In this document: in pieces, positions 63,748 to 64,000 of the stretch
How the letters are laid out: the number at the start of each line of letters is the position of its first letter
How positions within the stretch are numbered: position 1 is the stretch's first letter
NCBI GenBank assembly: GCA_964442495.1
Contig: CAYTZN010000005.1
Span: forward strand, 1 to 64,000
Length of the DNA: 64,000 nucleotides
DNA from: CAYTZN01 sp964442495
GTDB lineage: Bacteria; Pseudomonadota; Gammaproteobacteria; Legionellales; Legionellaceae
Reading direction: 5' to 3'
The notes under the pieces: generated by a model
Told to the model about the DNA's origin: nothing
Seen by the model: only the letters and a program-made list of their open reading frames with translations
The model's database searches: none
Position numbers and translations under genes: made by a program

Positions 63748-64000
63748 ATGAGTGATGTGCTTCACGAACAGCAAGGTCATGTACTGTTAATAACACTCAA
63801 TCGAATCAACAAACATAACGCATTTGATGATATTTTATTGAGTGACTTGCAACTGATATTAGACAAAGCACAACATGATCCAACCGTACGGGTGATTATT
63901 CTTAAAGCCCATGGTCGCCACTTCTCTGCCGGCGCCGATGCCTTATGGATGCAACGCATGACACACTTTAATGAAGAAGAAAACATAGCAGACGCCCTTA
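63748..64000 (+). CDS. Enoyl-CoA hydratase/isomerase, probable methylglutaconyl-CoA hydratase (partial)
   Basis: The first 84 codons; the gene runs off the right edge. It opens MSDVLHEQQGHVLLITLNR and shows NKHNAFDDILLSDL and the HFSAGADALWMQR oxyanion-hole segment of the crotonase family. AGGA precedes the ATG. Following MCC beta, it most likely hydrates 3-methylglutaconyl-CoA, the next leucine-degradation step. Inference from context. Confidence 0.85.
   Translation, partial: MSDVLHEQQGHVLLITLNRINKHNAFDDILLSDLQLILDKAQHDPTVRVIILKAHGRHFSAGADALWMQRMTHFNEEENIADAL

Overview
The window looks like a chromosomal segment of a Legionella-type gammaproteobacterium (Legionellaceae). Pointers are an IcmL-like (DotI/IcmL family) protein, two tandem paralogues and an ankyrin-like protein that resemble Dot/Icm effectors, a close match to the Legionella PmrA-box consensus upstream of one of them, leucine and histidine catabolism genes, and AT-rich intergenic DNA. 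This assignment rests on family recognition; no database was searched. No rRNA, tRNA or CRISPR array was seen.

Layout. 1-1648: 3' part (minus strand) of a protein made almost wholly of 44-residue tandem repeats; it runs off the left edge and contains a 100-N assembly gap that lies exactly in repeat phase. 1865-7202: rimO, glnE (convergent), a periplasmic amino-acid-binding protein and a small orphan. 7427-12447 (minus): apparent operon BON lipoprotein-glyA-nrdR-nusB-thiL-pgpA-AI-2E permease. 12720-19985: a secreted orphan, an RND efflux pair (adaptor and pump) and an MMPL transporter. 20178-22943: valS. 22999-25735: a second gene with the same 44-residue repeat, fused to an ankyrin-like, acidic-tailed body. 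It is bracketed by a 33-bp inverted repeat and followed by insertion-sequence debris. 25892-32806: hydrolase, OPT transporter, hutI, an SDR, hutG and an IcmL-like secreted protein coupled to hutG. 33066-45237: L,D-transpeptidase, ettA, tdh-kbl, pcm-tolC-ttcA, a SulP-carbonic anhydrase fusion and proS. 45360-48430: two paralogous effector-like genes, with a probable PmrA box upstream of one. 48533-49747: an IS4-family element with perfect 9-bp target duplications but a broken transposase. 49865-59335: CsiV-like protein, MFS transporter, GlcG-like protein, secreted orphan, msbA-lpxK, pyrD, a RoxA-like oxygenase and a methyltransferase-like protein. 59426-64000: a leucine-degradation cluster (isovaleryl-CoA dehydrogenase, thiolase, small membrane protein, methylcrotonyl-CoA carboxylase beta subunit, start of an enoyl-CoA hydratase).

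How it fits together. Most genes are housekeeping: translation, lipid A export, pyrimidine, thiamine and one-carbon metabolism, and catabolism of histidine, threonine and leucine. The accessory content sits in a few islands: the repeat locus at the left edge, the inverted-repeat-bracketed repeat/ankyrin gene with IS remains, and the paralogous effector pair beside the IS4 element. Short non-coding mobile repeats also occur, notably two copies of a roughly 140-bp terminal-inverted-repeat element near 32.9 and 52.5 kb. The most unusual signal is the 44-residue repeat module, shared at DNA level by two genes 22 kb apart: a long pure array in one and an N-terminal cap of about 2.3 units in the other.
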